Origin: JANQPX01 sp041398025
Lineage (GTDB): Bacteria; Pseudomonadota; Alphaproteobacteria; Geminicoccales; Geminicoccaceae
DNA length: 64,000 nt
NCBI GenBank assembly: GCA_041398025.1
Contig: JAWKVM010000001.1
Coordinates: forward strand, 62,001-126,000
Reading direction: 5' to 3'
The notes under the pieces are model-generated. The model saw nothing but the letters and a program-made list of their open reading frames with translations. It did no database searches and was not told where the DNA came from. Below are positions 1 through 10,171 of the stretch, piece after piece (within the stretch, counting starts at the first letter, position 1; each line of letters opens with the position of its first letter). Position numbers and translations under genes: made by a program.

Positions 1-369
1 CTTGGGCGCGAAGGAGGTCTCGATCAGGAGATAGGGAATGTCGAGCGCGCGGCGTACCTGCGGTCCGAGCCAGTCCGGCGACTTGTGATAGGCGTGATAG
101 GTGACCCAGGCCTTTGGCCGCCTGTCGCCGGGCAGGGTCCGGTAGTGCTCGATCAGCCGATCCGCCACGCGCTCGCCCAGACGCTTCATGCGCTGCTGGC
201 GCACGCGATCACCGGTCCGATCGAAGCTGCGCAGGCGGCTGGCCAAGTCCACCTTGCGGCCGGTCTGTTCCATGGCGGTCATCAGGGCTCGGGCCATCCG
301 GCGATCACCGGAGGGGACGGGGTGATCGGGCGGCTTCAGCGGCGCATAGAACGCCACGCCTTCAGCCAT
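1..369 (-). CDS. glycosyltransferase, N-terminal part (cut by window edge)
   Basis: This is the first 123 codons of a gene that continues beyond the left edge. It begins MAEGVAFYAPLKPPDHPVP, followed by SGDRRMARAL and later KAWVTYHAYHKSPDWLGP. This resembles the N-terminal Rossmann half of GT4-type glycosyltransferases of alphaproteobacteria, which open with a short strand and a PPxHPVPSGDR loop. An in-frame TGA lies a few codons upstream of this ATG, so no longer start is possible. The catalytic C-terminal half is not visible, so donor and acceptor cannot be stated. The exopolysaccharide transferase at 4602 may share a surface-polysaccharide role, but the ABC transporter genes lie between them, so the link is only inferred. 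Confidence 0.6.
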   Translation of the reverse strand, partial: MAEGVAFYAPLKPPDHPVPSGDRRMARALMTAMEQTGRKVDLASRLRSFDRTGDRVRQQRMKRLGERVADRLIEHYRTLPGDRRPKAWVTYHAYHKSPDWLGPQVRRALDIPYLLIETSFAPK

Positions 370-671
370 CCGGCCGTTCGCTCATCGCATGCGGTCCGCA
401 CCGCGCCTGCGAGACCACCTGGTCGCTCCTTTCCAAACCCCGCTCCGCCCCTGCCGGTCCAACGTTACCCCTAGCACAATCAAGGTTAACAATCTCTAAA
501 GCGAACGCCGATTCGCTCGCTGCCCCTTGCAGCAGCGATCCTCACGTCTTTCGGTGTCCGTCGATCACAGCTCTGTCAGCACGCTGCCCTTCCGGGTGAC
601 GGTCCTGCCCGCTTCTCTATAATGCCGGCAAACAGCAACAGGCATGCTGCCGAAACGTTGGACGTGATCAG
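370..671. other. divergent intergenic region, glycosyltransferase / ynjB
   Basis: About 300 bp between two divergent genes with no credible coding sequence. It holds a perfect TATAAT at 618-623 pointing toward ynjB. At 486-500 there is a TTAA-N7-TAAA sequence, one base short of the CtrA pattern TTAA-N7-TTAA found intact three times elsewhere in the window. No TPP riboswitch CTGAGA core is present, although ynjBCD-like transporters are sometimes compared with thiamine transporters. Confidence 0.6.
597..623 (+). promoter_or_regulatory. putative sigma-70 promoter of ynjBCD
   Basis: The -10 hexamer TATAAT at 618-623 matches the consensus exactly and lies about 48 bp before the ynjB start. The -35 is weak: GTGACG at 597-602 with 15-bp spacing is the best candidate. 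In a GC-rich genome an exact -10 is notable, but the start site is not proven. Confidence 0.45.
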
Positions 672-1874
672 ATGGTTCGCATTCTTTCCGCCGTTTTCCT
701 GACCCTGGCGCTGAGCGCGGTCCCGGCCAAGGCCGCGGACCAACCCGCCTGGGACAAGCTGCTCGCCGAGGCCGACGGGCAGACCGTCTATTTCAACGCC
801 TGGGGCGGCGACGAGACCATTAACGGCTATATCGACTGGGTCGGCGAGCAGGTGCAGGCGCGCTTCGGCATCACGCTCCAGCATGTCAAGCTCGCGGACA
901 CGGCGGAGGCGGTGGCGCGCGTGCTCGCCGAGAAGACCGCAGGGCGCGGGGAGGGCGGCGCGATCGATCTGATCTGGATCAATGGCGAGAATTTCGCCTC
1001 GATGAAGCAGCAGGATCTGCTGTTCGGGCCCTTCGTCCAGGATCTTCCCAATTTCGCCCATGTCGATGTCCAGGGCAAACCGACGACCGTGCTGGACTTC
1101 ACCGTGCCCACCGACGGCCTGGAAGCGCCCTGGGGCATGGCGCAGTTCGTCTTTCTCTATGACAGCGGGACCGTGCCCGAGCCGCCGCGCTCGATCGAGG
1201 ATCTGCTGGCCTGGGCGAAGGCGAACCCGGGGCGCTTCACCCATCCTTCGCCGCCGGATTTCATCGGCTCCACCTTCCTGAAGCATCTGATGCTGACCTA
1301 TATCGACGACCCCGCCGTCCTGCAGAGGCCGGTGGAGGAGGTGGATTTCATGGAGGTTACCAAGGGGCTCTGGCAGGCGCTCGAGGACGTCCGTCCCTCG
1401 CTCTGGCGCAAGGGCGAGACCTATCCCGCGAACGGTCCCGGGCTGCACCAGCTGCTCGACGACGGCGCCGTCGACTTCTCCATGGCGTTCAATCCGGCCG
1501 AAGCCTCCGCCGCGATCGGCGCCGGCACGCTCCCGGAGAGCGTGCGCACCTTCATTCCCGAGGCGGGCTCCATCGGCAACACCCATTTCGTCGCGATCCC
1601 GTTCAATGCCGCCCACAAGGCCGGTGCCCAGGTGGTCGCCGACTTCCTGATGTCGCCGGAAGCCCAGGCCAAGAAGCAGGATCCGGAGGGCTGGGGCGAC
1701 GGCACGGTGCTCGATGTCGCCGGCCTCGATCCCGAAGACCGCGCCCTGTTCGACGACCTGCCGCGCGGCATCGCCACCCTGTCCCCCGAAGAGCTGACGC
1801 CGGTGCTCCCGGAGCCCCATCCCTCCTGGATGACCCGGATCGAGGAGGAGTGGCTGCGCCGCTTCAGCAGCTGA
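672..1874 (+). CDS. ynjB: YnjB-family ABC transporter substrate-binding protein
   Basis: A 400-residue periplasmic binding protein with a cleavable signal peptide (residues 1 to about 21, ending PAKA). The segment TVYFNAWGGDETINGYIDWV near residue 38 and the following DLIWINGENFASMK are characteristic of the YnjB family, which is related to the iron/thiamine/sulfate binding-protein class. Its cargo is not established even in E. coli. It is the first gene of a tight ynjB-ynjC-ynjD operon: 40 bp separate it from ynjC, and ynjC overlaps ynjD. The start was chosen because it directly precedes a good signal peptide and follows a consensus -10. Family assignment is firm, substrate unknown. Confidence 0.9.
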   Translation: MVRILSAVFLTLALSAVPAKAADQPAWDKLLAEADGQTVYFNAWGGDETINGYIDWVGEQVQARFGITLQHVKLADTAEAVARVLAEKTAGRGEGGAIDLIWINGENFASMKQQDLLFGPFVQDLPNFAHVDVQGKPTTVLDFTVPTDGLEAPWGMAQFVFLYDSGTVPEPPRSIEDLLAWAKANPGRFTHPSPPDFIGSTFLKHLMLTYIDDPAVLQRPVEEVDFMEVTKGLWQALEDVRPSLWRKGETYPANGPGLHQLLDDGAVDFSMAFNPAEASAAIGAGTLPESVRTFIPEAGSIGNTHFVAIPFNAAHKAGAQVVADFLMSPEAQAKKQDPEGWGDGTVLDVAGLDPEDRALFDDLPRGIATLSPEELTPVLPEPHPSWMTRIEEEWLRRFSS

Positions 1875-1914
1875 TCGCGAGCAGAGGCGTGCCTCGCCTG
1901 TGAGGTCTGCGCGC

Positions 1915-3615
1915 ATGCGCCATGGCTGGCTTCGTTTCCTGCCGGGCCTCACCTTGCTGCTGTTCCTCGGGCCGATCGCTGCGGGCCTGATCGGCACGCT
2001 GCTGCCGGCGTTCGGCTATCTGCCGGCGCTCGGCGGCACGCATCTCTCGCTGGAGCCGTGGCGAGCACTCCTGGCCGCCCCCGGTCTCGGCAAGGCCATC
2101 GGCCTCTCGCTGCTCACCGGCATCAGCTCGACCGCCATCGCCTTCGTCCTGACCGTGCTGCTGTTCGCAAGCGGCCACGGCACGCGCGCCTTCAATCGCG
2201 CCAAGCGGGCGATGACGCCGCTGCTCGCCGTGCCGCACCTCGCCATGGCGGTCGGCCTCGCCTTTCTGCTGTCGCCGTCCGGCTGGATCGTGCGGCTGAT
2301 CTCGCCCTGGCTGTCGGGCTGGCAGACGCCGCCGGACGTCGCCCTGGTGCAGGGGCCGTTCGGCATCGCGCTGATTCTGGGGCTGGTGGTCAAGGAGATG
2401 CCGTTCCTGCTTCTGATGACCTTCGCCGCCCTCGGCCAGATCCGTGCCGACGATCAGATCCGCATGGCGCGGTCGCTTGGCCACGGGCCGGTGCAGGCCT
2501 GGCTGAAGGTGGCGCTGCCGCAGGTCTACCCGCAGATCCGCCTGCCGATCTACGCGGTGCTCGCCTTTTCCCTCTCGGTGGTGGACATGGCCATGGTGCT
2601 GGGGCCGACCACGCCGCCGACCCTGGCCCCGCTGGTGCTGCGCTGGTTCAACGATCCTGAGCTGACCATGCGCCTTCAGGCAGCCGCAGGCGCCATGCTG
2701 CAGCTCTTGATCGTGCTCGCCGCGATCGCCTGCTGGCGTGCTGCCGAGGGGGTGATCGGCCGGCTGTCGCGCGGCTGGCTGATCGACGGCAGGCGCGGCG
2801 GAGATGGGCGGATCGCCAGGCTGTTCGGCTGGAGCGGGCTGGCCGTCGTGGTTTCTCTGGCCGGCGGCAGTCTCGCCGGCCTCGCCATCTGGTCGATCGC
2901 CGGGCGCTGGCGGTTTCCGTCGGCCCTGCCCGACCGTTTTTCCGTCAAGACCTGGATGGCCCAGGCCGGTCATCTCGCCGATCCCGCCTGGACCACGCTG
3001 GCCGTCGGCGTCGCGGCGACGGCGCTCGCGCTCCTGCTGGTGATCGGCTGCCTCGAAAATGAAAGCCGGCAGGGGCGAATGCCCGGGCTCGGCGCACTCA
3101 CCCTGATCTACGTTCCGCTGCTCATCCCGCAGATCGGCTTTCTGTTCGGCGTGCAGGTGGTCCTGGTCTGGGCAGGGCTCGACGGCGGCTGGATCGGGCT
3201 GGTCTGGAGCCACCTGCTGTTCGTCCTGCCCTACGTGTTCCTCGCACTCGCCGATCCCTACCGCGCGCTCGATCCTCGCTATGCGCGCATTGCGCTGCTG
3301 CTCGGCAAGCGGCCGCTCGGCGTGCTGCTCCGGGTCAAGCTCGCCATGCTGCTGCGTCCGGTGCTGATCGCCGCGGCGGTCGGCTTCGCGGTCAGCGTCG
3401 CACAATTCCTGCCGACCCAGTTCGTCGGCGCCGGGCGGCTGACGACCCTGACCACGGAAGCGCTGAGCCTGGCGGCCGGCGGCAATCGGCGCGTGGTCGG
3501 GGTCTTCGCCATCCTGCTCGCTGCCTTGCCCCTCCTCGGCTTCGCGCTCGCCGCCGCCATCCCCGCCTGGCGCTTTCGCCACCGCCGCGGCATGGCCATC
3601 GGGGCTCCGGGATGA
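1915..3615 (+). CDS. ynjC: YnjC-family ABC transporter permease (two fused permease domains)
   Basis: An inner-membrane protein of about 566 residues, made of two tandem permease halves each with around six hydrophobic segments. The duplicated length is as expected for YnjC, where one chain replaces the usual permease dimer. EAA-like loops occur near LGHGPVQAWLKVALPQVYPQ in the first half and LLLGKRPLGVLLRVKLAMLL in the second, where the ATPase should dock. The ATG at 1915 (MRHGWLRFLPG) is preferred. A GTG five codons earlier is in frame but adds only a basic stretch. The last four bases overlap the ynjD start (ATGA), so translation is probably coupled. Confidence 0.88.
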   Translation: MRHGWLRFLPGLTLLLFLGPIAAGLIGTLLPAFGYLPALGGTHLSLEPWRALLAAPGLGKAIGLSLLTGISSTAIAFVLTVLLFASGHGTRAFNRAKRAMTPLLAVPHLAMAVGLAFLLSPSGWIVRLISPWLSGWQTPPDVALVQGPFGIALILGLVVKEMPFLLLMTFAALGQIRADDQIRMARSLGHGPVQAWLKVALPQVYPQIRLPIYAVLAFSLSVVDMAMVLGPTTPPTLAPLVLRWFNDPELTMRLQAAAGAMLQLLIVLAAIACWRAAEGVIGRLSRGWLIDGRRGGDGRIARLFGWSGLAVVVSLAGGSLAGLAIWSIAGRWRFPSALPDRFSVKTWMAQAGHLADPAWTTLAVGVAATALALLLVIGCLENESRQGRMPGLGALTLIYVPLLIPQIGFLFGVQVVLVWAGLDGGWIGLVWSHLLFVLPYVFLALADPYRALDPRYARIALLLGKRPLGVLLRVKLAMLLRPVLIAAAVGFAVSVAQFLPTQFVGAGRLTTLTTEALSLAAGGNRRVVGVFAILLAALPLLGFALAAAIPAWRFRHRRGMAIGAPG

Positions 3616-4256
3616 GCGGGCTGGAACTGGAGCAGGTCTCGATCGCGATCGACGGTAAGACGCTGTTTCGCGAGCTCGATCTCACGGTCGCGCCGGGCGA
3701 GGTCGCCACCATCATGGGGCCGAGCGGGTCCGGGAAATCCAGCCTGCTGTCGCTGATCTGCGGTACGCTCGAGCCCGCCTTCGAGCGCGGCGGCATCGTC
3801 CGCCTGAATGGTCGGGACATCGGCCGGCTGCCGCCGGAACGCCGCCGCGTCGGCATCCTGTTCCAGGACGATCTCCTGTTCCCGCATCTCTCGGTCGGCG
3901 AAAATCTGCTGTTCGCCCTTCCCGCGGATGTCAGGCCCAGGGCCGAGCGCAGACGGCGAGCCGAGACCGCTCTCGCCGAGGCCGGGCTCGAAGGGTTTGC
4001 CGATCGCGATCCCGCGAGCCTTTCCGGCGGTCAGCGCGCCCGCGTCGCCCTGATGCGCACGCTGCTCTCGGCACCGCACTGCCTGCTGCTCGACGAGCCT
4101 TTCGGCAAGCTGGACCACGATCTCAGAGCGAAGGTCCGGCGTTTCGTCTTCGATCACGCCTGCGACGCCGGCCTGCCGACGCTCCTGGTCACCCATGAGG
4201 CGGCGGATGCCGACGCGGCGGGCGGACCCGTCATCACTTTGCATGACGGCGGCTGA
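3612..4256 (+). CDS. ynjD: YnjD-family ABC transporter ATP-binding protein
   Basis: A 214-residue ATPase, short like E. coli YnjD. Walker A is GPSGSGKSS (residues 36-44), the Q-loop is GILFQDDLLF, the signature is LSGGQRARVALMR, Walker B is CLLLDEPFGKLD, and the switch histidine is in LLVTHEAAD. It energises the YnjC permease for whatever YnjB binds. The order binding protein, fused permease, ATPase is the same as in E. coli, and the ATGA overlap with ynjC supports one transcript. No terminator with a T-run is visible after it. Confidence 0.93.
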   Translation: MSGLELEQVSIAIDGKTLFRELDLTVAPGEVATIMGPSGSGKSSLLSLICGTLEPAFERGGIVRLNGRDIGRLPPERRRVGILFQDDLLFPHLSVGENLLFALPADVRPRAERRRRAETALAEAGLEGFADRDPASLSGGQRARVALMRTLLSAPHCLLLDEPFGKLDHDLRAKVRRFVFDHACDAGLPTLLVTHEAADADAAGGPVITLHDGG

Positions 4257-4601
4257 CCCGGCCGCGACACACCTGTTGCCACATCGCCACAGCCGCGCCG
4301 GCGACTGCCCCAATCTCCGAAATTTCGATGGGAAAAACGCGGTTTCGTCCCCCTCCGCCTCTTGCGATCCGACTTAAACCGTTGCATGAAGAAAGCACAC
4401 AAAAATACAGCAATCATCGTGGAAACAACAACGCCACATGGTTGAAAAGAGCGCCCTGGAAGGATGAGCACAAAGATCGTCGTGAACGATCGCTTGTAGC
4501 AATCGAGTCAGGTCAAGGGGTGATTGTGTGTCGCTGATTTTTGTGACTGCTGGTTCAAGGCTGGTTACGTCTTCTGGTGAACGAAAGCGGGTGGCGTCTC
4601 G
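4257..4601. other. intergenic region before the EPS glycosylphosphotransferase
   Basis: About 345 bp without a convincing gene. Its middle (4370-4440) is richer in A and T than the surroundings and probably carries the promoter of the downstream EPS gene. I see no consensus promoter, CtrA-type site, riboswitch or terminator. Short open frames here are shadows. Confidence 0.5.
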
Positions 4602-6053
4602 ATGAACAGGCGATCCGTTTTCGAAAGTATGGGTCACTATCGGCGCGATTGGCTGTTGCCCGGCGTGGTGGTCGGTCTGCTCAGGCTGTCCGACGCGCTG
4701 ATGGTCATCACCGCCTCGCTGGTCGCCTATATCACCCGGTTCCGCGATTTCGACGACCTCGGCACCTTCCAGGTCTATGGCTGCGTGGTCGCGGTGCTCC
4801 TCACCTTCAACATCTTCCAGCTTGCCGGGCTCTACGATTTCAACAGGCTGACCAACCTCTATACCCAGGCGCCGCGTCTGCTCGGATCCTGGGCGCTGGT
4901 CATGGTCGGGCTGCTGACCCTGGGCTTTCTCGCCAAGGTGCAGCTGATCGCCGCCTCGCGTCTCTGGGTGACCTTGTGGTTCGCCTATGGTTTCGTCGGC
5001 CTGTTCGCGGCGCGCATGCTGCTTCGCCATCAGATACGCCGCTGGCAGCATGGCGGCAAGCTTGCGCGCAATGTCGCGATCGTCGGCACCGGGCCGCATG
5101 GCAAGCGCCTGATCGAGCACATGACAGGGAACCGCAGCGAGGCCGAGCGCATCGTCGGCGTGTTCACCGACCTCAAACGGCACGCCGACAGCGTGACCTC
5201 GGTCGCCGGCTACCCCGTCCTGGGCGGCATCGACGATCTGGTCGAGGCGGCGCGGCGCAGCGCCGTCGATCAGGTGATCATCGCCCTTCCCTGCAGCGCC
5301 GAGCAGCGCATTCTCGACCTGATGAAGACCCTGCGCTCGCTGCCGATCGACGTGCGGCTCTGCCCCGACATGATCAGCTTCCATCTGACGGACCGCACCG
5401 TGTCCCATGTCGGCGGCCTGCCGATGCTGAACGTGTTCGAGAAGCCGCTGACCGGATGGGGCCTGATTCTGAAGGGCATGGAAGACCGGCTGCTTGCCGG
5501 ACTGATCCTGTTCCTGATCAGTCCGCTTTTCCTGATCATCGCCACGCTGATCAAGCTGGACAGCCGCGGTCCGGTTCTGTTCCGGCAAAAGCGCTATGGC
5601 TTCAACAACGAAGTCATCGAGGTGTTGAAGTTCAGGAGCATGTACACGGATCGCTGCAGCCCCGACCACAACGTGCCGCAGGCGACCAAGGGCGATCCGC
5701 GGGTCACGCGTATCGGCCGCTTCCTCCGGCGCACGTCGCTCGACGAGCTGCCGCAGTTCGTGAACGTCCTCACCGGCAACATGTCGATCGTCGGCCCGCG
5801 TCCTCACGCCGTCGCCCACAACGAGCAATATGCCGGCGTCATCGACGAATATCTCGCGCGCCACCGGGTGAAGCCGGGCATCACCGGCTGGGCGCAGGTC
5901 AACGGCCTGCGCGGCGAGACCGAAACGCTGGAGAAGATGCAGCAGCGTGTGCGCTACGACCTGTACTACATCGACAACTGGTCGCTGCTGTTCGATCTCC
6001 GCATCATTTTCCGAACGCTGTTTGTCGGCTTTAGTGATCCCAACGCTTACTGA
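4602..6053 (+). CDS. undecaprenyl-phosphate glucose-type phosphotransferase (EPS priming enzyme)
   Basis: A 483-residue membrane enzyme that would transfer a sugar-1-phosphate from a UDP-sugar to undecaprenyl phosphate, starting a polysaccharide repeat unit. The N-terminus has four hydrophobic segments (about 17-125), followed by a soluble NAD-like fold (NVAIVGTGPHGKRLI, about 155). A fifth membrane segment (about 298-318) precedes the bacterial sugar transferase domain with LFRQKRYG, KFRSM, SIVGPRPH and KPGITGWAQVNGLRGE. The architecture matches the WcaJ/PssY polyprenyl glycosylphosphotransferase family. It stands alone on this strand and ends at a strong terminator at 6085. The acceptor sugar cannot be read from sequence. 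Confidence 0.9.
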   Translation: MNRRSVFESMGHYRRDWLLPGVVVGLLRLSDALMVITASLVAYITRFRDFDDLGTFQVYGCVVAVLLTFNIFQLAGLYDFNRLTNLYTQAPRLLGSWALVMVGLLTLGFLAKVQLIAASRLWVTLWFAYGFVGLFAARMLLRHQIRRWQHGGKLARNVAIVGTGPHGKRLIEHMTGNRSEAERIVGVFTDLKRHADSVTSVAGYPVLGGIDDLVEAARRSAVDQVIIALPCSAEQRILDLMKTLRSLPIDVRLCPDMISFHLTDRTVSHVGGLPMLNVFEKPLTGWGLILKGMEDRLLAGLILFLISPLFLIIATLIKLDSRGPVLFRQKRYGFNNEVIEVLKFRSMYTDRCSPDHNVPQATKGDPRVTRIGRFLRRTSLDELPQFVNVLTGNMSIVGPRPHAVAHNEQYAGVIDEYLARHRVKPGITGWAQVNGLRGETETLEKMQQRVRYDLYYIDNWSLLFDLRIIFRTLFVGFSDPNAY

Positions 6054-6084
6054 GTTTCCGAAAAAATCTCCCACGGGTAGGAAA

Positions 6085-6110
6085 GGGCGCCGCTGCTGCG
6101 GCGCCCTTTT
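6085..6110 (+). terminator. rho-independent terminator between convergent genes
   Basis: A perfect 9-bp GC stem (GGGCGCCGC 6085-6093, GCGGCGCCC 6098-6106) with a TGCT loop is followed by TTTT. It lies 32 bp after the EPS gene stop. On the minus strand the stem is followed by TTTC, so it may also serve the convergent cupin gene. Confidence 0.85.
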
Positions 6111-6132
6111 CATTTGCGGGGGGAAATCTCCG

Positions 6133-6807
6133 TCAGGACGGCGCCGCGGCGAAGCGCAGATGGCCGGTCTTGATCCAGACCCTGGCGCCTGCCGGCCCGG
6201 CCTTGGCCATGATCGTCCCGCCGATCGGCACGCGCAGCCAGGAATGGCGCCGAAGCTCGTCGCCGCCCTCGGCAAAACCGCCCTCGAGCACGAACAGCTC
6301 GGCGCCGCCGTCCGCAGGGACGATCACCTCGGCGCCGGGCGCCCAATGCTCCAGGCGCACGTCCTCGCGCGCGTCCTTGAACAGCGGCGTGACCTCGACG
6401 CCCGGCCGCTCCCGCTCGGCGACCCGGCCGATCTTGTCGGTGGCGACCCGCACATGGGTGCGATCGGCCAGATCGAACTGCCAGAGCTTGACCAGGATGA
6501 CGCAGCCGGGCTCGGAACCGGGCGTGTGTTTCGATTCCGGCGGATTGCGGATATAGGCGCCCTCGGGGAAGTCGCCATGCTCGTCCTGGAACACGCCGTC
6601 CAGCACCAGAAACTCCTCGCCGCCGGTGTGCACGTGGCTGGAGAAATGGCTGCCGGGGGCATAGCGCACGATGGTGGTCGCGCGCGCGACCTCGTCGCCG
6701 ATCCGATCGAGCATGCGCCGGCTCACGCCCCGCATCGGCGAGTCCTGCCAGGGCAGGTCGTCGCCATGCATGACGACGCGCTTGGCGAAATCGGCATTGA
6801 GATCCAT
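6133..6807 (-). CDS. ChrR-like bicupin protein
   Basis: A 224-residue soluble protein with two cupin folds. The first has the metal-binding signature HFSSHVHTGGEEFLVLDG (about 55-72) and a second histidine in PPESKHTPG. The second half repeats the barrel with PADGGAELFVLEGGFAE. This resembles the cupin half of ChrR-type anti-sigma factors, but the N-terminal zinc anti-sigma domain is missing, so a sigma-binding role is unlikely. It lies 27 bp downstream of ftsH on the same strand and may be cotranscribed with it. The specific role is unknown. Confidence 0.75.
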   Translation of the reverse strand: MDLNADFAKRVVMHGDDLPWQDSPMRGVSRRMLDRIGDEVARATTIVRYAPGSHFSSHVHTGGEEFLVLDGVFQDEHGDFPEGAYIRNPPESKHTPGSEPGCVILVKLWQFDLADRTHVRVATDKIGRVAERERPGVEVTPLFKDAREDVRLEHWAPGAEVIVPADGGAELFVLEGGFAEGGDELRRHSWLRVPIGGTIMAKAGPAGARVWIKTGHLRFAAAPS

Positions 6808-6834
6808 GGTCGGTCAGCTCCTTCTTAGCGCGCG

Positions 6835-8655
<1,821 letters not shown>

Positions 8656-8786
8656 CGTCGACCTCCCACGTCATTCCAAGGTTCGTTCAATGCATGTTCA
8701 CGTCAAGTCCCGTAGAATGGAGGGGATATGACGACGATTTGCAAATTTTTTGAAGCGGATAGGGGAGTCGCGGCGAGGGCGGGGCG

Positions 8787-9707
8787 ATGACGTCGCTGCT
8801 GCTGATGATCGTCGTGGCGCTCATGGCCTATTTTTTTGCGGACAGCATCTTCACGCCGCTCATCCTTCTGCTCTGGAAGAAATTCTGGCTCCTGGCGCTC
8901 CAGCTCCAGGCCCTGTTCACCAAGAAGAACGTGCTGCAGGCGCTGGTGCAGTCGTTCCTTCTGACCACCAAGGCCCTGTTTCGCCTGGTCAACAAGACCG
9001 TCACGGCCTGGCTCCTGCCGCTGCTGCTGACCAGGCGCCAGCGCTACTGGCTGCACGAAAATCTCGTGCGAGCACGCCGCTGGATCCGCATGCGCCTGCT
9101 GCGCGGCTGGGTGCGCTACCGCAGGCTGCCGCCATGGGGTAAAGCGGTGGTGTTGGCACCGGCGATCATGGCCACCATAGCCCTGTTCGTCGCCAGCGGC
9201 TTTCTCCTCGCCACCCTGTTCGGTGTCGCGTTCATCGTGCCCTGGATCGGCGGCCTGCCGGCGGCGACCGTCCTGTTCCTCCGGCAACAGCTGGCGCGCG
9301 CGGCCCTGTTCACCTTCGAGCGCCTGGGCCTCGGGCCGGTGATCAGCAGACTGGTCGACTGGGCGATCGACCTGGTCTGGTGGCGCACGCCGGAGCCGAT
9401 GCAGCAGCGCTTCGATGCCTGGTGGCGGCGGTTCAAGATGCAGCTGCGCCGGCGGGTGATCGGACCCAGGCGGCAGGTGGTGAAGCGCGTGAGCGGCTTC
9501 GGGCTCGGTGGCACCGCCCCGGAAGACCCGTCTTCCGCAATCAAGGACGAGGACCCGGCCGAAGGCTCAAACCTGGCGCAGCGCCGCGACCGCGCAGAGC
9601 CTGACCTCGGTCTCGCCGAGCAGCCAGCCCCGGACCGGCAGGATGCGGCCGAGGGCGAAATCGCGCGCCGTGCCCGCCTTGATGCGCTCGAGGATCGCGG
9701 CCGGTGA
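8787..9707 (+). CDS. unrecognised membrane protein with basic linker
   Basis: A 306-residue frame that I do not recognise. It opens with a hydrophobic segment (about 3-30), has amphipathic arginine- and tryptophan-rich stretches around 75-115, and a central hydrophobic pair (about 125-170, including a GFLLATLFGVAFIVPWIGG stretch). The tail after about residue 230 is polar and low in complexity. The last 47 codons run antisense to the gene at 9567-10025, so the true end or the reality of this tail is doubtful. Divergent from ftsH. The N-terminal two thirds read as a genuine membrane protein. Confidence 0.6.
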   Translation: MTSLLLMIVVALMAYFFADSIFTPLILLLWKKFWLLALQLQALFTKKNVLQALVQSFLLTTKALFRLVNKTVTAWLLPLLLTRRQRYWLHENLVRARRWIRMRLLRGWVRYRRLPPWGKAVVLAPAIMATIALFVASGFLLATLFGVAFIVPWIGGLPAATVLFLRQQLARAALFTFERLGLGPVISRLVDWAIDLVWWRTPEPMQQRFDAWWRRFKMQLRRRVIGPRRQVVKRVSGFGLGGTAPEDPSSAIKDEDPAEGSNLAQRRDRAEPDLGLAEQPAPDRQDAAEGEIARRARLDALEDRGR

Positions 9708-10025
9708 CATCTGCCGGAGCTGGGCTTCCGGCCAGTCGAGATGGCGGAGAAAATCCTGTATCGCCGAGGGCAGGCAGGTCGGGCAGGGAGCGGCGGCAGC
9801 GCTCGGCTCCTGACGGGCGGCCATGCCGATCACGGCGAGGCTGCGGCGCAGCGGATAGGCCTGCAGCAGACGATCGGCGAGGATCGTGGCCGATCCCTGC
9901 TCGCCCGCTGCCAGCACGTTCGGCGCGGCGTCGGCGACCGGCATGCAAAGGGCCATGCCTCCGGCCAGAGCCATCCCCCGTCCCACGAAGTCGCGTCGTC
10001 TCACAATCACGTTCCTCATGCGCAT
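9567..10025 (-). CDS. hypothetical Tat-exported protein
   Basis: A 152-residue protein with a twin-arginine type leader: VRRRDFVGRGMALAGGMALC near the N-terminus, then a likely cleavage after VADA. A CPTC pair lies near residue 80. The rest (AIQDFLRHLDWPEAQLRQM, AGTARDFALGRILPVRGW, ETEVRLCAVAAL) looks like a small periplasmic protein, but I cannot name the family. An ATG two codons downstream (10019) is an alternative start. A perfect TTAA-N7-TTAA site lies 40-54 bp upstream, a position from which CtrA could act. Its 3' end overlaps the convergent gene by 141 bp. Confidence 0.65.
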   Translation of the reverse strand: MRMRNVIVRRRDFVGRGMALAGGMALCMPVADAAPNVLAAGEQGSATILADRLLQAYPLRRSLAVIGMAARQEPSAAAAPCPTCLPSAIQDFLRHLDWPEAQLRQMSPAAILERIKAGTARDFALGRILPVRGWLLGETEVRLCAVAALRQV

Positions 10026-10064
10026 GCGCCTGTCGCTCTGTCCCCCCTGTCTATCAGGTCAGCC

Positions 10065-10079
10065 TTAACAATCCGTTAA
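10065..10079. promoter_or_regulatory. candidate CtrA-binding site
   Basis: TTAA (10065-10068), seven bases, TTAA (10076-10079): an exact match to the alphaproteobacterial CtrA full-site pattern TTAA-N7-TTAA. It is in the intergenic region between the Tat-protein gene (start 10025, minus) and the YeeE/YedE gene (start 10172, plus). It is much nearer the former, so that is the likelier target. Binding is inferred from pattern and position only. Confidence 0.55.
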
Positions 10080-10171
10080 TGCGTAAACAGGAACCTTGCG
10101 CCCGTTCCGGGAGCCGCCGATGATGGCGGCAGCCTCATTCGTTTCGCGCATGATCAAGATTGTGAATCAAC

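Noticed and set aside
597..671. TPP riboswitch before ynjB
   Set aside because: TATAATGCC recalls part of the TPP element, but the CTGAGA core and the P3 arm are missing.
576..1997. Long minus-strand open frame over ynjB (473 codons)
   Set aside because: It is antisense to a gene with a signal peptide and family motifs. Its own translation is rich in Arg, Gly and Ala without any fold, typical of a shadow in GC-rich DNA.
1864..3582. Minus-strand open frame over ynjC (572 codons)
   Set aside because: Same reason: Gln-, Arg- and Asp-rich low-complexity product opposite a membrane protein.
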